Positions 18,253-26,410 of a stretch of DNA of 39,160 nt are shown here, in pieces. Within the stretch, counting starts at the first letter, position 1. Each line of letters opens with the position of its first letter. This stretch comes from Verrucomicrobiota bacterium. Lineage in GTDB: Bacteria > Verrucomicrobiota > Verrucomicrobiia > Opitutales > Opitutaceae. The stretch is taken from NCBI GenBank assembly GCA_030601755.1, contig JAUWBF010000028.1, forward strand, positions 1 to 39,160. Direction: 5' to 3'. The notes below the pieces were generated by a model that was given only the letters and a program-made list of their open reading frames with translations, was not told the DNA's origin and searched no databases. Both the position numbers and the translations under genes were made by a program.

Positions 18253-19382
18253 CCGCCCCCCGGGTATCCGGCGCCTTTCCCGGCCGCCACCTGTTGCCGG
18301 CCGGGATCGTGCTGCTGGGCGTCGGCACCGGTCTCTGGCTGTTGTTCCGCTCCCCCGCCGTCGCGCCCGCCGGCGGCGGGGGCTTCATCGCCGCCAGCGC
18401 GACGCAACCCGTCGCTCGCGTTGGAAGCTCCTCTCCGCCCGGGCAACCGGACACCTCGCCCGCGACCCTCGGGGAGTGGATCGCGTCCATCGACACCGAC
18501 GCCATCCCCGAGACCCTTGAGGAGATGCTGACCATCGCCGACGGAAACCTGCGCACCGAGGCCCGCGCCGCCCTGCTGCGAGACTGGGTTCGGCGCGATC
18601 CGCACGGCGCACTCCGGTGGTTTGCCGTTCGCGGAGGCGCCGACCGTCTGCACGAGCAGGCCCGCGACATTTTCGCCGAGCAACTCGCCGCCGGCTCGCC
18701 GGCCGACGCGTTCGCGTGGATGGAAAGGAATCTGCCTCCCGCCGCCCGTCAGGAAATCGCCGGGGCGTTTTATCGAGCCTGGGCAGGCAACTCGCCCGCG
18801 AGCGCGGCCGGCCAATTGCAGGCCATGATCTCCGCCGCTCCCGGCGGAGACCAGACCGCCAGACTCGACCTGCTCGGCCAGGTCGTCGCCCGGTGGGCCG
18901 GCTCCGACATCCGGACGGCCGTCGCCTGGACCACGGCGCTGAACGACGGTCTCGTCAAAATGCGTGCCCTTGAGCAAATCGCCTACCGCTGGACGGAGGT
19001 CGACCCGGTCTCCGCGTCGATGCACGTCAGCTCGACGAACAACCCCAGCCTGCTCGCCACCGTCGCCGGCAAATGGGCGGAGACCGATCCGCAGGCCGCG
19101 GCCCGCTGGGTCGGCGGCCTGCCGGACGGACATGCCAAAGGCCGGGCGCTGGATGCCCTGCTGAGCGGCTGGGCCCAGTCGGCGCCGGCCGCCGCCGCCG
19201 ATTACTCACGTCATCTGGCCGCGCCGGAATTGCGCCACCGCGCCATCCTCACGGTCATGTCCACCTGGTCGGAGCAGGCGCCCGCGGAGGCGGCGGCGTG
19301 GGCGGCGCTTTTGCCCCCAGGTCCGTCGCGAAGCGCGGCGCTGGCACTGGGTGCCGGACCGGCGTCCTCACCCGAGGGTTGA
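18249..19382 (+). CDS. Membrane-anchored helical-repeat protein of unknown function
   Basis: The product is 377 residues. A signal anchor at ~15-34 (LLPAGIVLLGVGTGLWLLF) is followed by a short Gly/Pro linker and a long alpha-helical region made of recurring ~30-residue units centred on W-x(3)-DP-x-A-A-x-W, for example VRRDPHGALRWF, WTEVDPVSASM, WAETDPQAAARW and WSEQAPAEAAAWAAL. Such repeats suggest a TPR/HEAT-like solenoid exposed outside the inner membrane, probably for protein contacts. The ATG overlaps the glycoside hydrolase stop (ATGA), implying translational coupling and a shared task. Its 3' end overlaps that of the convergent SGNH hydrolase gene by 15 bases. The repeat pattern is familiar from verrucomicrobial proteins of unknown function. 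Confidence 0.85.
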   Translation: MTAPRVSGAFPGRHLLPAGIVLLGVGTGLWLLFRSPAVAPAGGGGFIAASATQPVARVGSSSPPGQPDTSPATLGEWIASIDTDAIPETLEEMLTIADGNLRTEARAALLRDWVRRDPHGALRWFAVRGGADRLHEQARDIFAEQLAAGSPADAFAWMERNLPPAARQEIAGAFYRAWAGNSPASAAGQLQAMISAAPGGDQTARLDLLGQVVARWAGSDIRTAVAWTTALNDGLVKMRALEQIAYRWTEVDPVSASMHVSSTNNPSLLATVAGKWAETDPQAAARWVGGLPDGHAKGRALDALLSGWAQSAPAAAADYSRHLAAPELRHRAILTVMSTWSEQAPAEAAAWAALLPPGPSRSAALALGAGPASSPEG

Positions 19383-20024
19383 CGCGGACAAGCCCAGCGC
19401 CCCCAGGATGACGGGCGTCACCAAGGCCGTGTAACCCGGCTCCGCCGGATGCAGACCGTCCGGCACCCAAGCGCGAAACGTCGCCTCGTCCTCCCGCAGC
19501 AAACGCGACCACGCCGGCATGTGGTCGATCAGCAAAAAGCCGCGCTCGGCCGCCACCTCGCGGTAGTTCGCCTGACACTCCGGCAACGTGGGCCGCCAGC
19601 CGTCGTGACCCTGCGGACGGTCGATCACCGGGTTCATCACCTGCAGGATGATCTCGCAATCCGGCCGGGCCGCGAGCATGCGGTCGATCATGGCGTTGAG
19701 ATTCGCCCGCGCCTGCGCCGGCGTGAGTTGAAAGCGGGCCACCGCGTCGTTGACCGCGAACTCCAGGAACACCACGTCGGGAGCATGCGCGAGCACCCGC
19801 TCGTCGAGGTTCTCGCAGCCCCAGCCCGAGTGCCGCCCCGGACCGGCGCCGTTGAAGGTCGTGACCAAGCCCGGGAAACGTTGCTCAAGCACCGCCGTCA
19901 CCTGCGTCGTCCAGGCGCCGCCGGCGGTCAGGCTCGTCCCGTAGAAGACGATGGTTTGCGGCCGGCCCGCCTGCAGGCGGCGGACAAAGGAATGCGGTGT
20001 GGCGGGGCTGCTCGGGTGGTTCAT
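19368..20024 (-). CDS. SGNH/GDSL-family hydrolase
   Basis: The product is 218 residues, within the usual range for the superfamily, and lacks a signal peptide. The four SGNH blocks are visible: block I TIVFYGTSLT with nucleophile Ser31; block II with FNGAGPGRHSGWG; block III EFAVNDA with Asn91; and block V WVPDGLHPAEPGY with Asp189 and His192. Such enzymes are esterases or lipases that remove acyl groups from sugars or lipids; the substrate cannot be told. It is the last gene of the minus-strand block that contains the cbb3 oxidase genes, 79 bases after the rhomboid gene, and may be read through from it. It ends convergently with a plus-strand gene. Confidence 0.93.
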   Translation of the reverse strand: MNHPSSPATPHSFVRRLQAGRPQTIVFYGTSLTAGGAWTTQVTAVLEQRFPGLVTTFNGAGPGRHSGWGCENLDERVLAHAPDVVFLEFAVNDAVARFQLTPAQARANLNAMIDRMLAARPDCEIILQVMNPVIDRPQGHDGWRPTLPECQANYREVAAERGFLLIDHMPAWSRLLREDEATFRAWVPDGLHPAEPGYTALVTPVILGALGLSASTLG

Positions 20025-20103
20025 GCAGGGCAGGCAACATGAATGCGCCGCACCCGCCCAACCAGTTCAAAACACCTCGCGGCCAACGGCACAGATTCGC
20101 AAC

Positions 20104-20952
20104 TCAACCCCGCGCCACCGTTCGGCGGACCGTGGCGAGCGCCCCCGTCAGCACGCCCGCCGCGAAACCCGTGCCGTGCGCAAGCACATCGATGTCGACC
20201 CCGCCCGCGCCGAACAATCCCAGCACCGCCACGCCCGAGAACAACGGCACCAGCACCGACCGCCACCGCGCGCCTCCCTGCCCGCGCGCGGCCACCATCA
20301 CCGCCCGCCCGACCAGCAGCCCCAGCCCCGCGAACACCGCCGTCGAAGCCCCGAGCGAACGATAATCGCTCCCCGCGCGCAACGCGGCCGCCACGACGTT
20401 GCCGCCCACCGACGACACCAGCAGCCAGACCCAACCGCGCCTCACGCCGAACGTCAGCAACACCGCGAAAAACACCCACAACCCGCCGCCGAGGTTCGAC
20501 ACCAGGTGCCCAAGATCGCCGTGCAACCACAGCGCCGTGAACGGCCGCCACCACTCGCCGTGCGTGAAAACCCGCTTTGGGTCCAGCAACCACCCCTCGG
20601 TCAACCCCGGCCGTGACGCCTGCCAACGAAAAACCGCCAGCACCACCACCGCCCACAGCAGCGGCGATGTCGGCATCCCGGCGCGCACCACCGCCGGATC
20701 GGCCGCTCGCCGCGGAGGCCAGCCTACACTTTCCCGATCATAGCGTTCGAGTTGCCCGCGCACCGCGTCCGTCGACACGGTCTTCACGCGCAGATGCCAA
20801 CCGGCGTCGGTCTTCACCAGCCAGCAGGCCTCGCCCATCGCCAGCACCACCGCGCAGTGCGCCAGGCCGACCGCCCGCGTCGGATAAACCCCCGCGTCCA
20901 CCGTGCCCTCGGGAAAAGGGTCGGTCGCGACGATGGGCTCGGGCTCGGTCAT
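20104..20952 (-). CDS. Rhomboid-family intramembrane serine protease
   Basis: From the ATG at 20952 the product is 282 residues; an in-frame start at 20988 exists. The first ~95 residues are a soluble cytoplasmic-type domain. The membrane region carries the rhomboid signatures: EWWRPFTALWLHGDLGHLVSN (the L1-loop and the helix-2 His/Asn motif), the nucleophile helix RSLGASTAVFAG with Ser203, and the partner His259 in VLAHGTGFAAG. Rhomboids cut membrane protein helices. The catalytic dyad is intact. The gene lies 61 bases downstream of ccoI on the same strand, at the end of the oxidase block, so it could act in oxidase quality control, but this is inference from position only. Confidence 0.93.
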   Translation of the reverse strand: MTEPEPIVATDPFPEGTVDAGVYPTRAVGLAHCAVVLAMGEACWLVKTDAGWHLRVKTVSTDAVRGQLERYDRESVGWPPRRAADPAVVRAGMPTSPLLWAVVVLAVFRWQASRPGLTEGWLLDPKRVFTHGEWWRPFTALWLHGDLGHLVSNLGGGLWVFFAVLLTFGVRRGWVWLLVSSVGGNVVAAALRAGSDYRSLGASTAVFAGLGLLVGRAVMVAARGQGGARWRSVLVPLFSGVAVLGLFGAGGVDIDVLAHGTGFAAGVLTGALATVRRTVARG

Positions 20953-21013
20953 GGCGCGCAGCCTACGGGCTTCCGGCCACCGCGCCAACCACCCGGTTGG
21001 ATTTCGCCAACCG

Positions 21014-23455
21014 TCAACGCCCGCGCAGCGCCGGCCGCAGGCCGATGCCCACGATCGCCAGCGTCGCCAACGAGCTCAACGGCATCAACACCGCCGCGAA
21101 CAACGGGTTCATGTGACCGGTCACCGCCAGCCCCACCGCCGTCAGGTTGTAGGCGACCATGAACACCAGCAGCACGATGTGCGTCGCGCGCCGCGCGTCG
21201 TTCACCTCCAGCAGCGCGCGAATGCCGTCGAGCCCCCGGCCAAGGTAATAAAAATCCGCCTTCTCCGCGAGCACCCCGCGGTGCACCACCGGTGTGCCCC
21301 GACACGACACGCGGTCAAACGCGAGGCTGTCGTTGGCCCCGTCGCCCAACATCAGCGTCGTGTCCGCGCCCGCGCCCGAAAGCCAGTCCGCCTTCTCGCG
21401 CGGCGAAAGTCCGCCCAACGCCGCGTCCGCCGGCAGCCCCAACGCCGCCGCCAGCGAGGCCACCTTTTCGGGCCGGTCGCCGCTCAGCACGTTCACCGCG
21501 AGCCCGCGAGCCCGCAGCGCCGCCAACTCGCCCCCCGCCCCGCGCCGCGCCGACTCCCCCAACGCAAACCGCGCCACCTCCACCCCACCCCACGCCAACA
21601 CCACGTCGGCCCCGGCCCCCGGCAATTTGTCACTTATTAAGTTACAAATTGCATTTCCATTTTGGTTATCAGTGGTTTGCTGCTGGTTTTTTGATGGATT
21701 TTTCCAGCCGGCGCGGCCGAGGGACCAGGGGCCGAGTTCGACGCCGCTGCCGACGGTTTCGCTCACTTCGCCCGTCAGGCGCGGGCCGTCGAAGCCGCCG
21801 ACGAGGAGCGCCTCGTGCAACGCCTGCGCGGCCGGGTGTAGGTTGTCGTGCACCAGCGCGCGCAACGCCGCGAGCGCGTCGGCGTTGAGCGTCGCGAGCA
21901 CCTCGGGGTTGCGCAGCGTGGGCGTCTCGAGGGTCAGCGTGCCGGTCTTGTCAAAGACCACGCGGCGCAGCTTGTGCAGACGCGGCCAGAGGTCGCCGGC
22001 GCGCACGAACACGCCGCGCCGACGCAACGCCACCGTGGCCATCTCGTCGGCCAGCGGAAACGCCAGACCGAGCGCGCACGGACACGACACGACCAACACC
22101 GCCGTGACCACCGCGCCGGCGGCCAGCGCGTCGCCGCCGCGCCACAACCACCACGCGCCCGCGCCGATCGCCGTGGCGATGATCGCGACCAGATAAACCT
22201 GCACCACGCGCGCCACCAGCGGGTCGTCCCGCACGGAGCGCTCCACCGGCTTGAGCAACTCGGCGAGCAGCGCCGCCGACCAGTCCTCGACCGCGCGCAG
22301 GCGGATCTCGTCGCGGCCGGCGTTTTGCGCGCCGGACGGCACCTGTTGACCACCGTGAAACACCCGCGGATCGGACTCGCCGTTGATCCAGGCGAGATTC
22401 ATGTCGGCCGCCGCCGAGACCAGCTTCGCGGCCACCGGCACCGTCTCGCCGCGGCCGATCACAAACTCGTCGCCCTCTCGCAGCGTATCCGGCGCGCGGA
22501 GACAGATCGCGCCGTCGGAGCCCACCACGCCGACGCGCGGCGGGGTCGGTTGCAGGCGCAGCAGGCGGCGCTGGTTGCGCTCCACCGCCGCGACCTGCGC
22601 CCAGCGACCGATCAACATCAGCAGGATGAACCCGCTCACAAAGTCGAAATAGACGAACTCCTCGCGGCCGGTCAGCCAGCCGTAGAACGAACCCGCGTAG
22701 GCGCCGCAGATGCCGATGGCGATCGGCAGGTCCACGTGCATCGCGCCGACCTGCAACGCGCGCCAGGCCTTGCCCAGAAAGTAGCCGCCGCCGGCCAGCA
22801 GGCTGAGCGTCGAAAACCCCATCGCCAGCGTGCCGAACAGATGCGCGTAGGCGAAGTCCGCCTCCATGCCGAAGTAGGTCGGCAACGCGAAGAGCATCAC
22901 GTTCATCGAGAACGCCGCCGCCAGCCCGATGCGCTTGGCCAGCGCCCGGCTCTCGGACGGTGCGTCGTTGGCCTCGGTCACCGGACCGAGCAGGTAGTTG
23001 AAACGCTGCAACGCTCGCGCGAAAGCCTGCGCGTCGAAGCCCGGTCGCCAGAGCAACCGCACGCGTCCGGTCTGCGCGTTGACCTCGCAGCGGCCCGCAC
23101 CCGGTTGTTTCTGAAAAACGCGGTCGATGAGCCACACGCAGGCCGCGCACGAGATCCCCTGCACCGCCAGCACCAGCTCGGGTGTGCGGGCACCGGCCTT
23201 GACCTCGGCCGCCGCCTGCAACTCGGCCAGCCACGCAAAGTCGCGCTCGGGTTGCAGCGCCGCGTCGGCCGGCGCGGTGACGTCGTCGCGGAACTTGTAG
23301 TAGTCGGCCAACCCCTCGTCGTGGATCAGCCGATAAACGTAGGCGCAGCCCGCGCAGCAGAACTCGTCGCCGGCGGGGCTCGGCGCGCCGCAGTGGCGGC
23401 AAACCGGCTTGGCCCGGGCCTGCGCGGGCAGGTCGATGGCGGCGCTCAGTGACAC
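21014..23455 (-). CDS. ccoI: CcoI/FixI-type copper P1B ATPase for cbb3 oxidase assembly
   Basis: The product is 813 residues. GTG at 23455 is chosen because GGAGGAGGAG lies just upstream and the start overlaps the stop of the TauE/SafE-like gene by 10 bases; the frame stays open further up but only as a shadow. Order: Cys-rich N-terminus (CRHCG, then CCAGC); a heavy-metal-associated domain with GISCAACV (Cys103, Cys106); membrane helices; an A domain with INGES (TGE in most P-type pumps); the translocation motif SCPCALG; DKTGT with phospho-Asp502; HP at 540-541; and GDGANDS at 705-711. It moves copper out of the cytoplasm towards the oxidase CuB site. Residues ~585-612 come from an inserted low-GC palindromic segment in the nucleotide-binding domain. 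Confidence 0.95.
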   Translation of the reverse strand: MSLSAAIDLPAQARAKPVCRHCGAPSPAGDEFCCAGCAYVYRLIHDEGLADYYKFRDDVTAPADAALQPERDFAWLAELQAAAEVKAGARTPELVLAVQGISCAACVWLIDRVFQKQPGAGRCEVNAQTGRVRLLWRPGFDAQAFARALQRFNYLLGPVTEANDAPSESRALAKRIGLAAAFSMNVMLFALPTYFGMEADFAYAHLFGTLAMGFSTLSLLAGGGYFLGKAWRALQVGAMHVDLPIAIGICGAYAGSFYGWLTGREEFVYFDFVSGFILLMLIGRWAQVAAVERNQRRLLRLQPTPPRVGVVGSDGAICLRAPDTLREGDEFVIGRGETVPVAAKLVSAAADMNLAWINGESDPRVFHGGQQVPSGAQNAGRDEIRLRAVEDWSAALLAELLKPVERSVRDDPLVARVVQVYLVAIIATAIGAGAWWLWRGGDALAAGAVVTAVLVVSCPCALGLAFPLADEMATVALRRRGVFVRAGDLWPRLHKLRRVVFDKTGTLTLETPTLRNPEVLATLNADALAALRALVHDNLHPAAQALHEALLVGGFDGPRLTGEVSETVGSGVELGPWSLGRAGWKNPSKNQQQTTDNQNGNAICNLISDKLPGAGADVVLAWGGVEVARFALGESARRGAGGELAALRARGLAVNVLSGDRPEKVASLAAALGLPADAALGGLSPREKADWLSGAGADTTLMLGDGANDSLAFDRVSCRGTPVVHRGVLAEKADFYYLGRGLDGIRALLEVNDARRATHIVLLVFMVAYNLTAVGLAVTGHMNPLFAAVLMPLSSLATLAIVGIGLRPALRGR
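21623..21707. mobile_element. Low-GC palindromic insertion within ccoI
   Basis: In a gene of about 70% GC this ~85-base stretch is AT-rich. It contains a 29-bp palindrome at 21623-21651 whose arms are CAATTTGT and ACAAATTG with ACTTA/TAAGT inside, and a T/G-rich tail to about 21707. Coded residues (KNPSKNQQQTTDNQNGNAIC on the gene strand) are unlike the rest of the protein. It looks like a small repeat or MITE-like element that entered in frame. No target-site duplication could be defined with confidence. Confidence 0.5.
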
Positions 23456-24123
23456 AGAAAATCTCCTCCTCCCGGGCCTTGCAGGCGCCACATGATCACC
23501 AGCGCGGCGACCAGCGCCACCGCCATCTGAAAGCGTCCCAGCCAAAGCGGAGACAACCGCAGCCTCAGCCGCCCGTAGCCCGCCTGCGCGATCCACAGCA
23601 GCGGCACCGTGCCGAGACCAAACGCCAGCATGAACTCCGCCCCGCGGAGGGCCGATCCGCTGAGCGCCGACAGCGTGATCAGAAAATACAACGGACCACA
23701 CGGCAGCACCGGCGTGGCCGCGCCCATCACGGCCGCCACCTGCACACGCGACTTGCCGTGCAACCATGAGGAGAGCCGAAGCCGCAGCCGACCGAGAAAC
23801 GCGGGCTTCGGCAGCCAGCGGTCGACGCGAAACGCCACCGTCAGGAAAAACACGATCAACACCCACGGCAGCAGCCGCAAGAAACCGTCGCCCAGCAACG
23901 CGGCCGGCACGCGTCCCACGCCGCCGGCGACCGCCCCGAGCAAGGTGTATCCAAACACTCGCGACACATGATAGGCCGTGGCCACGGTCTGCGGATCCGA
24001 CCGGTCGCGCGGCCCCGGGGCGAACATGCACGAGAGCGGTCCGCACATGCCGGCGCAGTGCAGGCTCGTCACGAGGCCCGCGACGAGGGCGGCTGAGGGC
24101 GTGCTGATGCCGGCGAGTTCCAT
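23446..24123 (-). CDS. Sulfite exporter TauE/SafE-like (UreH/DsbD-type) membrane protein of the cco operon
   Basis: The product is 225 residues with about six membrane helices. It starts with the family signature GLVTSLHCAGMCGPLSC and has a matching second half around MGAATPVLPCGPLYFLITL, giving paired Cys/Pro motifs within helices. Members of this family (often annotated sulfite exporter TauE/SafE or cytochrome biogenesis protein) are regularly found between ccoH and ccoI or ccoS, where a role in copper or thiol handling during cbb3 assembly is suspected. Its stop overlaps the ccoI start by 10 bases, and the end of this gene supplies the ccoI ribosome-binding site, so the two are translationally coupled. 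It starts 6 bases after the small protein upstream. Confidence 0.9.
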   Translation of the reverse strand: MELAGISTPSAALVAGLVTSLHCAGMCGPLSCMFAPGPRDRSDPQTVATAYHVSRVFGYTLLGAVAGGVGRVPAALLGDGFLRLLPWVLIVFFLTVAFRVDRWLPKPAFLGRLRLRLSSWLHGKSRVQVAAVMGAATPVLPCGPLYFLITLSALSGSALRGAEFMLAFGLGTVPLLWIAQAGYGRLRLRLSPLWLGRFQMAVALVAALVIMWRLQGPGGGDFLCH

Positions 24124-24129
24124 TTGCGT

Positions 24130-24354
24130 TTAAAACTGTAGGAGGGGCTTTATGCCCCGAACGTGCGACGCGGTTGGTTTTAAAAGCGTATGATTCAAGG
24201 CGGACGGGCGCCGCTCATCGGGGCGTAAAGCCCCTCCTACAGGGATATACTCCACGTTGGCCTTTGAGGCGGCGATGAACAGGGCGGCCCAGGCCAGGGC
24301 CATCAGCAGGAAAAGGCCGGCGACGCCGAGGAAGAGTTTGGTCTGGGTTTTCAT
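24130..24354 (-). CDS. Small single-pass membrane protein in the CcoH position, tail encoded by a repeat
   Basis: The product is 74 residues. It has one membrane helix, LFLGVAGLFLLMALAWAALF, then IAASKANVEYIPV, and after that a basic, disordered tail. The tail is encoded by the 24136-24242 inverted repeat, which supplies nearly all codons after about residue 37. The ATG overlaps the ccoG stop (ATGA, 4 bases). In most cco clusters this slot holds ccoH/fixH, but that protein is longer (around 150 residues) with a periplasmic domain. Here either a short accessory protein lost its native stop, or ccoH was truncated. Function in oxidase assembly is inferred from place only. Confidence 0.75.
   Translation of the reverse strand: MKTQTKLFLGVAGLFLLMALAWAALFIAASKANVEYIPVGGALRPDERRPSALNHTLLKPTASHVRGIKPLLQF
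24136..24242. repeat. Inverted-repeat element with TGTAGGAGGGGC ends
   Basis: The left end CTGTAGGAGGGGCTTTATGC pairs with the right end GCGTAAAGCCCCTCCTACAG, giving near-perfect ~25-bp outer arms around a ~57-base centre. On the RNA it would form a strong long hairpin between the small membrane gene and the TauE/SafE-like gene. It lies within the coding frame of the former. Confidence 0.85.
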
Positions 24355-25769
24355 TGCGAGGCCTCCGATTTGATGCCGAGCAGGCTCCGGTGCGGTCCGG
24401 TGAATTCGGCCTCGCGGTCGAGCGCGTAGGTGCCGGCCTCGTCGGTCACATGCACGCGAAAGGTGAACGGTCCTGCGTAGTCGGCGCGGGCGACCTGCAG
24501 GATCAGCGGCTGCACCTGCTCGGCCAGCGGCGCGAGTTCGACGACCTGATTAAAACCGGTCTGCGTCAGCGGCTGTCCGCCGGCCTCGACCGTGACCACG
24601 AAGCGTGCGGGCGCGTCGGTCTTGTTGACGAGACGCACCATGAACTGGTTTCGCACGCCGTCGTCGGCCAGGTAGTAAGGAGCGCCGACCATGCGGGTGA
24701 CCGCGAGCGCGGCGGGGCGCACGGTGGTCGCAGCCCAGGTGGCGACGGTCGCGCCGACCAGCATCAGGACAGCGTAGACGAGCGTGCGCGGACGCAGCCA
24801 ACGGGTCTTGCCACCGCCGAGACCGGTCTGGGAATCGTAGCGCACGAGGCCGCGGTCGCGACCGAGCTTGTCCATGACGGTGTCGCACGCGTCGATGCAG
24901 GCGGCGCAGCCGATGCACTCGATCTGCAGGCCTTGGCGGATGTCTATGCCGGTGGGGCAGACCTGCACGCAGCGGTTGCAATCGACGCAGGCGCCGGCGT
25001 CGGGCGTGCCGGCCTTGCCGCGGGGCTCGCCGCGCTTCTCGTCGTAGCCGATGACCATCGAGTGATCGTCGATCAGCACCGACTGCAGGCGACCGTAGGG
25101 GCAGATGATCAGGCAGAGCTGCTCACGGAACCACGCGAAGTTGAAGTAGAGGATCGCGGTGAAAACGAAGACGAAGACAAACGCGCTCCAGTGCTCGCCG
25201 GGCGCGGAGTGCATCATCGTCCACAGCTCGGGGATCGACACATAGTAGGCGAGGAACAGGTGGGCGATGACCGCCGACACGCCGAAGAACACGACCTGCT
25301 TGAATCCGCGGCGGATCACCTTGGTCGTATCCCACGGAGCGGCGTCAAGCCGGCGGCGGGCGACGGCGTCGCCTTCGAGCCAGCGCTCGATGCGGCGATA
25401 AACGTGCTCCAGAAAAACGGTCTGCGGACAAGCCCAGCCGCACCACACGCGGCCGAGCAGCGCGGTGATGAAGAAGAGCGAGAAGCCGAGTCCGGTGATG
25501 CCGAAGAACAGCAGCCACGCGTCCTGAAACGCCAGCGTGAGGCCGAACAGGTGGAAGCGCCGGTGGGCGATGTCGAGGAACACCGCGGGGTGTCCGCCGA
25601 CGGGGATCCACGGCAGCGCGAGGTAGATCGCGATGAGCACCCAGCCCGACCAGCGGCGCAGCGCGGTGAAGCGCCCGTGGGCATCGGCCGGATGCAGAAA
25701 CAACCGCGAGCCGTCATCACGGATGGTGGTGACGGAGTCGCGGTTGGGTCGGATCGATTTGGCGGACAT
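24351..25769 (-). CDS. ccoG: CcoG, membrane ferredoxin-type cbb3 oxidase assembly factor
   Basis: The product is 472 residues, usual for CcoG (RdxA/FixG). The N-terminal half has several membrane helices, including the WCGWACPQTVFLE segment that is a hallmark of the family (Cys110, Cys114). A cytoplasmic domain with two 4Fe-4S cluster motifs follows: CVDCNRCVQVCP (Cys261, 264, 267, 271) and CIGCAACIDAC (Cys285, 288, 291, 295). The C-terminal third is an Ig-like domain facing the periplasm. CcoG is known as a copper reductase that prepares Cu(I) for cbb3 assembly. It lies downstream of ccoP, separated by a dispersed 58-bp repeat, and overlaps the next small gene by 4 bases. Confidence 0.97.
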   Translation of the reverse strand: MSAKSIRPNRDSVTTIRDDGSRLFLHPADAHGRFTALRRWSGWVLIAIYLALPWIPVGGHPAVFLDIAHRRFHLFGLTLAFQDAWLLFFGITGLGFSLFFITALLGRVWCGWACPQTVFLEHVYRRIERWLEGDAVARRRLDAAPWDTTKVIRRGFKQVVFFGVSAVIAHLFLAYYVSIPELWTMMHSAPGEHWSAFVFVFVFTAILYFNFAWFREQLCLIICPYGRLQSVLIDDHSMVIGYDEKRGEPRGKAGTPDAGACVDCNRCVQVCPTGIDIRQGLQIECIGCAACIDACDTVMDKLGRDRGLVRYDSQTGLGGGKTRWLRPRTLVYAVLMLVGATVATWAATTVRPAALAVTRMVGAPYYLADDGVRNQFMVRLVNKTDAPARFVVTVEAGGQPLTQTGFNQVVELAPLAEQVQPLILQVARADYAGPFTFRVHVTDEAGTYALDREAEFTGPHRSLLGIKSEASQ

Positions 25770-25781
25770 TTGGCGGGGGAA

Positions 25782-25839
25782 GTAGCACCGGCTTCCAGCC
25801 GGCCGTCTTTGTCGATGGCAGGCTGGAAGCCTGCGCTAC
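25782..25839. repeat. 58-bp dispersed palindromic repeat, copy 2
   Basis: This is the inverted copy of the element at 1856-1913, with the same GTAGC/GCTAC ends and the same two internal hairpins. It fills most of the gap between ccoP and ccoG; its end lies one base beyond the ccoP stop codon, and its other end is 12 bases before the ccoG start. Confidence 0.85.
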
Positions 25840-25840
25840 T

Positions 25841-26410
25841 TTATTCGGCGGGTTCCTTGTGGTGGTTGAGCACGTAGGCGACGGATTGGGAGACCTTCTT
25901 GGCGCCGAGCACGGGGCCCCAGGCGGGCATGCCCTTGGCGGTGCCGTGGTTGACGGTGGCGAGCAGGTCGAGCGGCTTGCCCGTGCCGTAGAGCCACTCG
26001 TTGTCGGTGAGGTCGGGGCCGATGGCGGTGGCCATCTCGGATTTGCCGCGGAGGCTGACGAGGTGGCAGGCGGCGCAGTTGGTGTTGTAGACCTCGCGGC
26101 CGGCGTCGACGAAGACGGGGTTGCGGCTCATCTTCCAGAGCGTGGCGTCGTCGAGGTTGGCGTCGGCGGACTCGAGCTTGGCGGCCTCGATGCGCTGGAG
26201 CTCGCCGGCGACGCGCGTCTGGTCGTTGCCGTGCGGGAAGTGCTGGTCGGCCATCCAGTAGACGATGGCGAAGACGATGGCGCCGTAGAAGGTGAGCAGC
26301 CACCAGTTGGGCAGGCGCTTGTCGTATTCGGCGATGCCGTCGAAGACGTGCTCGCGGATGGGCGTGCCGTCGGTGTCGGGCGGGATGTGCGCGTTCTTAT
26401 CGTTCTTCAT
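25841..26410 (-). CDS. ccoP: CcoP, cbb3 oxidase subunit III with a single haem c
   Basis: From the ATG at 26410 the product is 189 residues; the frame is open further upstream, but the start overlapping ccoQ by 14 bases fits the family N-terminus (DKNAHIPPDTDGTPIREHVFDGIAEYDKRLP). One membrane helix (WWLLTFYGAIVFAIVYWM, ~36-53) precedes a cytochrome c domain with CAACH (Cys112, Cys115, His116) and the distal Met161 in KGMPAWGPVLG. Classical CcoP carries two haem c domains in about 300 residues; this one has only one, a known short form. It receives electrons from soluble cytochromes and passes them to CcoO. Confidence 0.95.
   Translation of the reverse strand: MKNDKNAHIPPDTDGTPIREHVFDGIAEYDKRLPNWWLLTFYGAIVFAIVYWMADQHFPHGNDQTRVAGELQRIEAAKLESADANLDDATLWKMSRNPVFVDAGREVYNTNCAACHLVSLRGKSEMATAIGPDLTDNEWLYGTGKPLDLLATVNHGTAKGMPAWGPVLGAKKVSQSVAYVLNHHKEPAE

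Noticed and set aside
23456-24046. N-terminal extension of the CcoI frame up to 24046
   Set aside because: The extra ~197 residues are an out-of-frame reading of the TauE/SafE-like gene. The GTG at 23455 has a strong ribosome-binding site and is followed by the conserved Cys-rich start.
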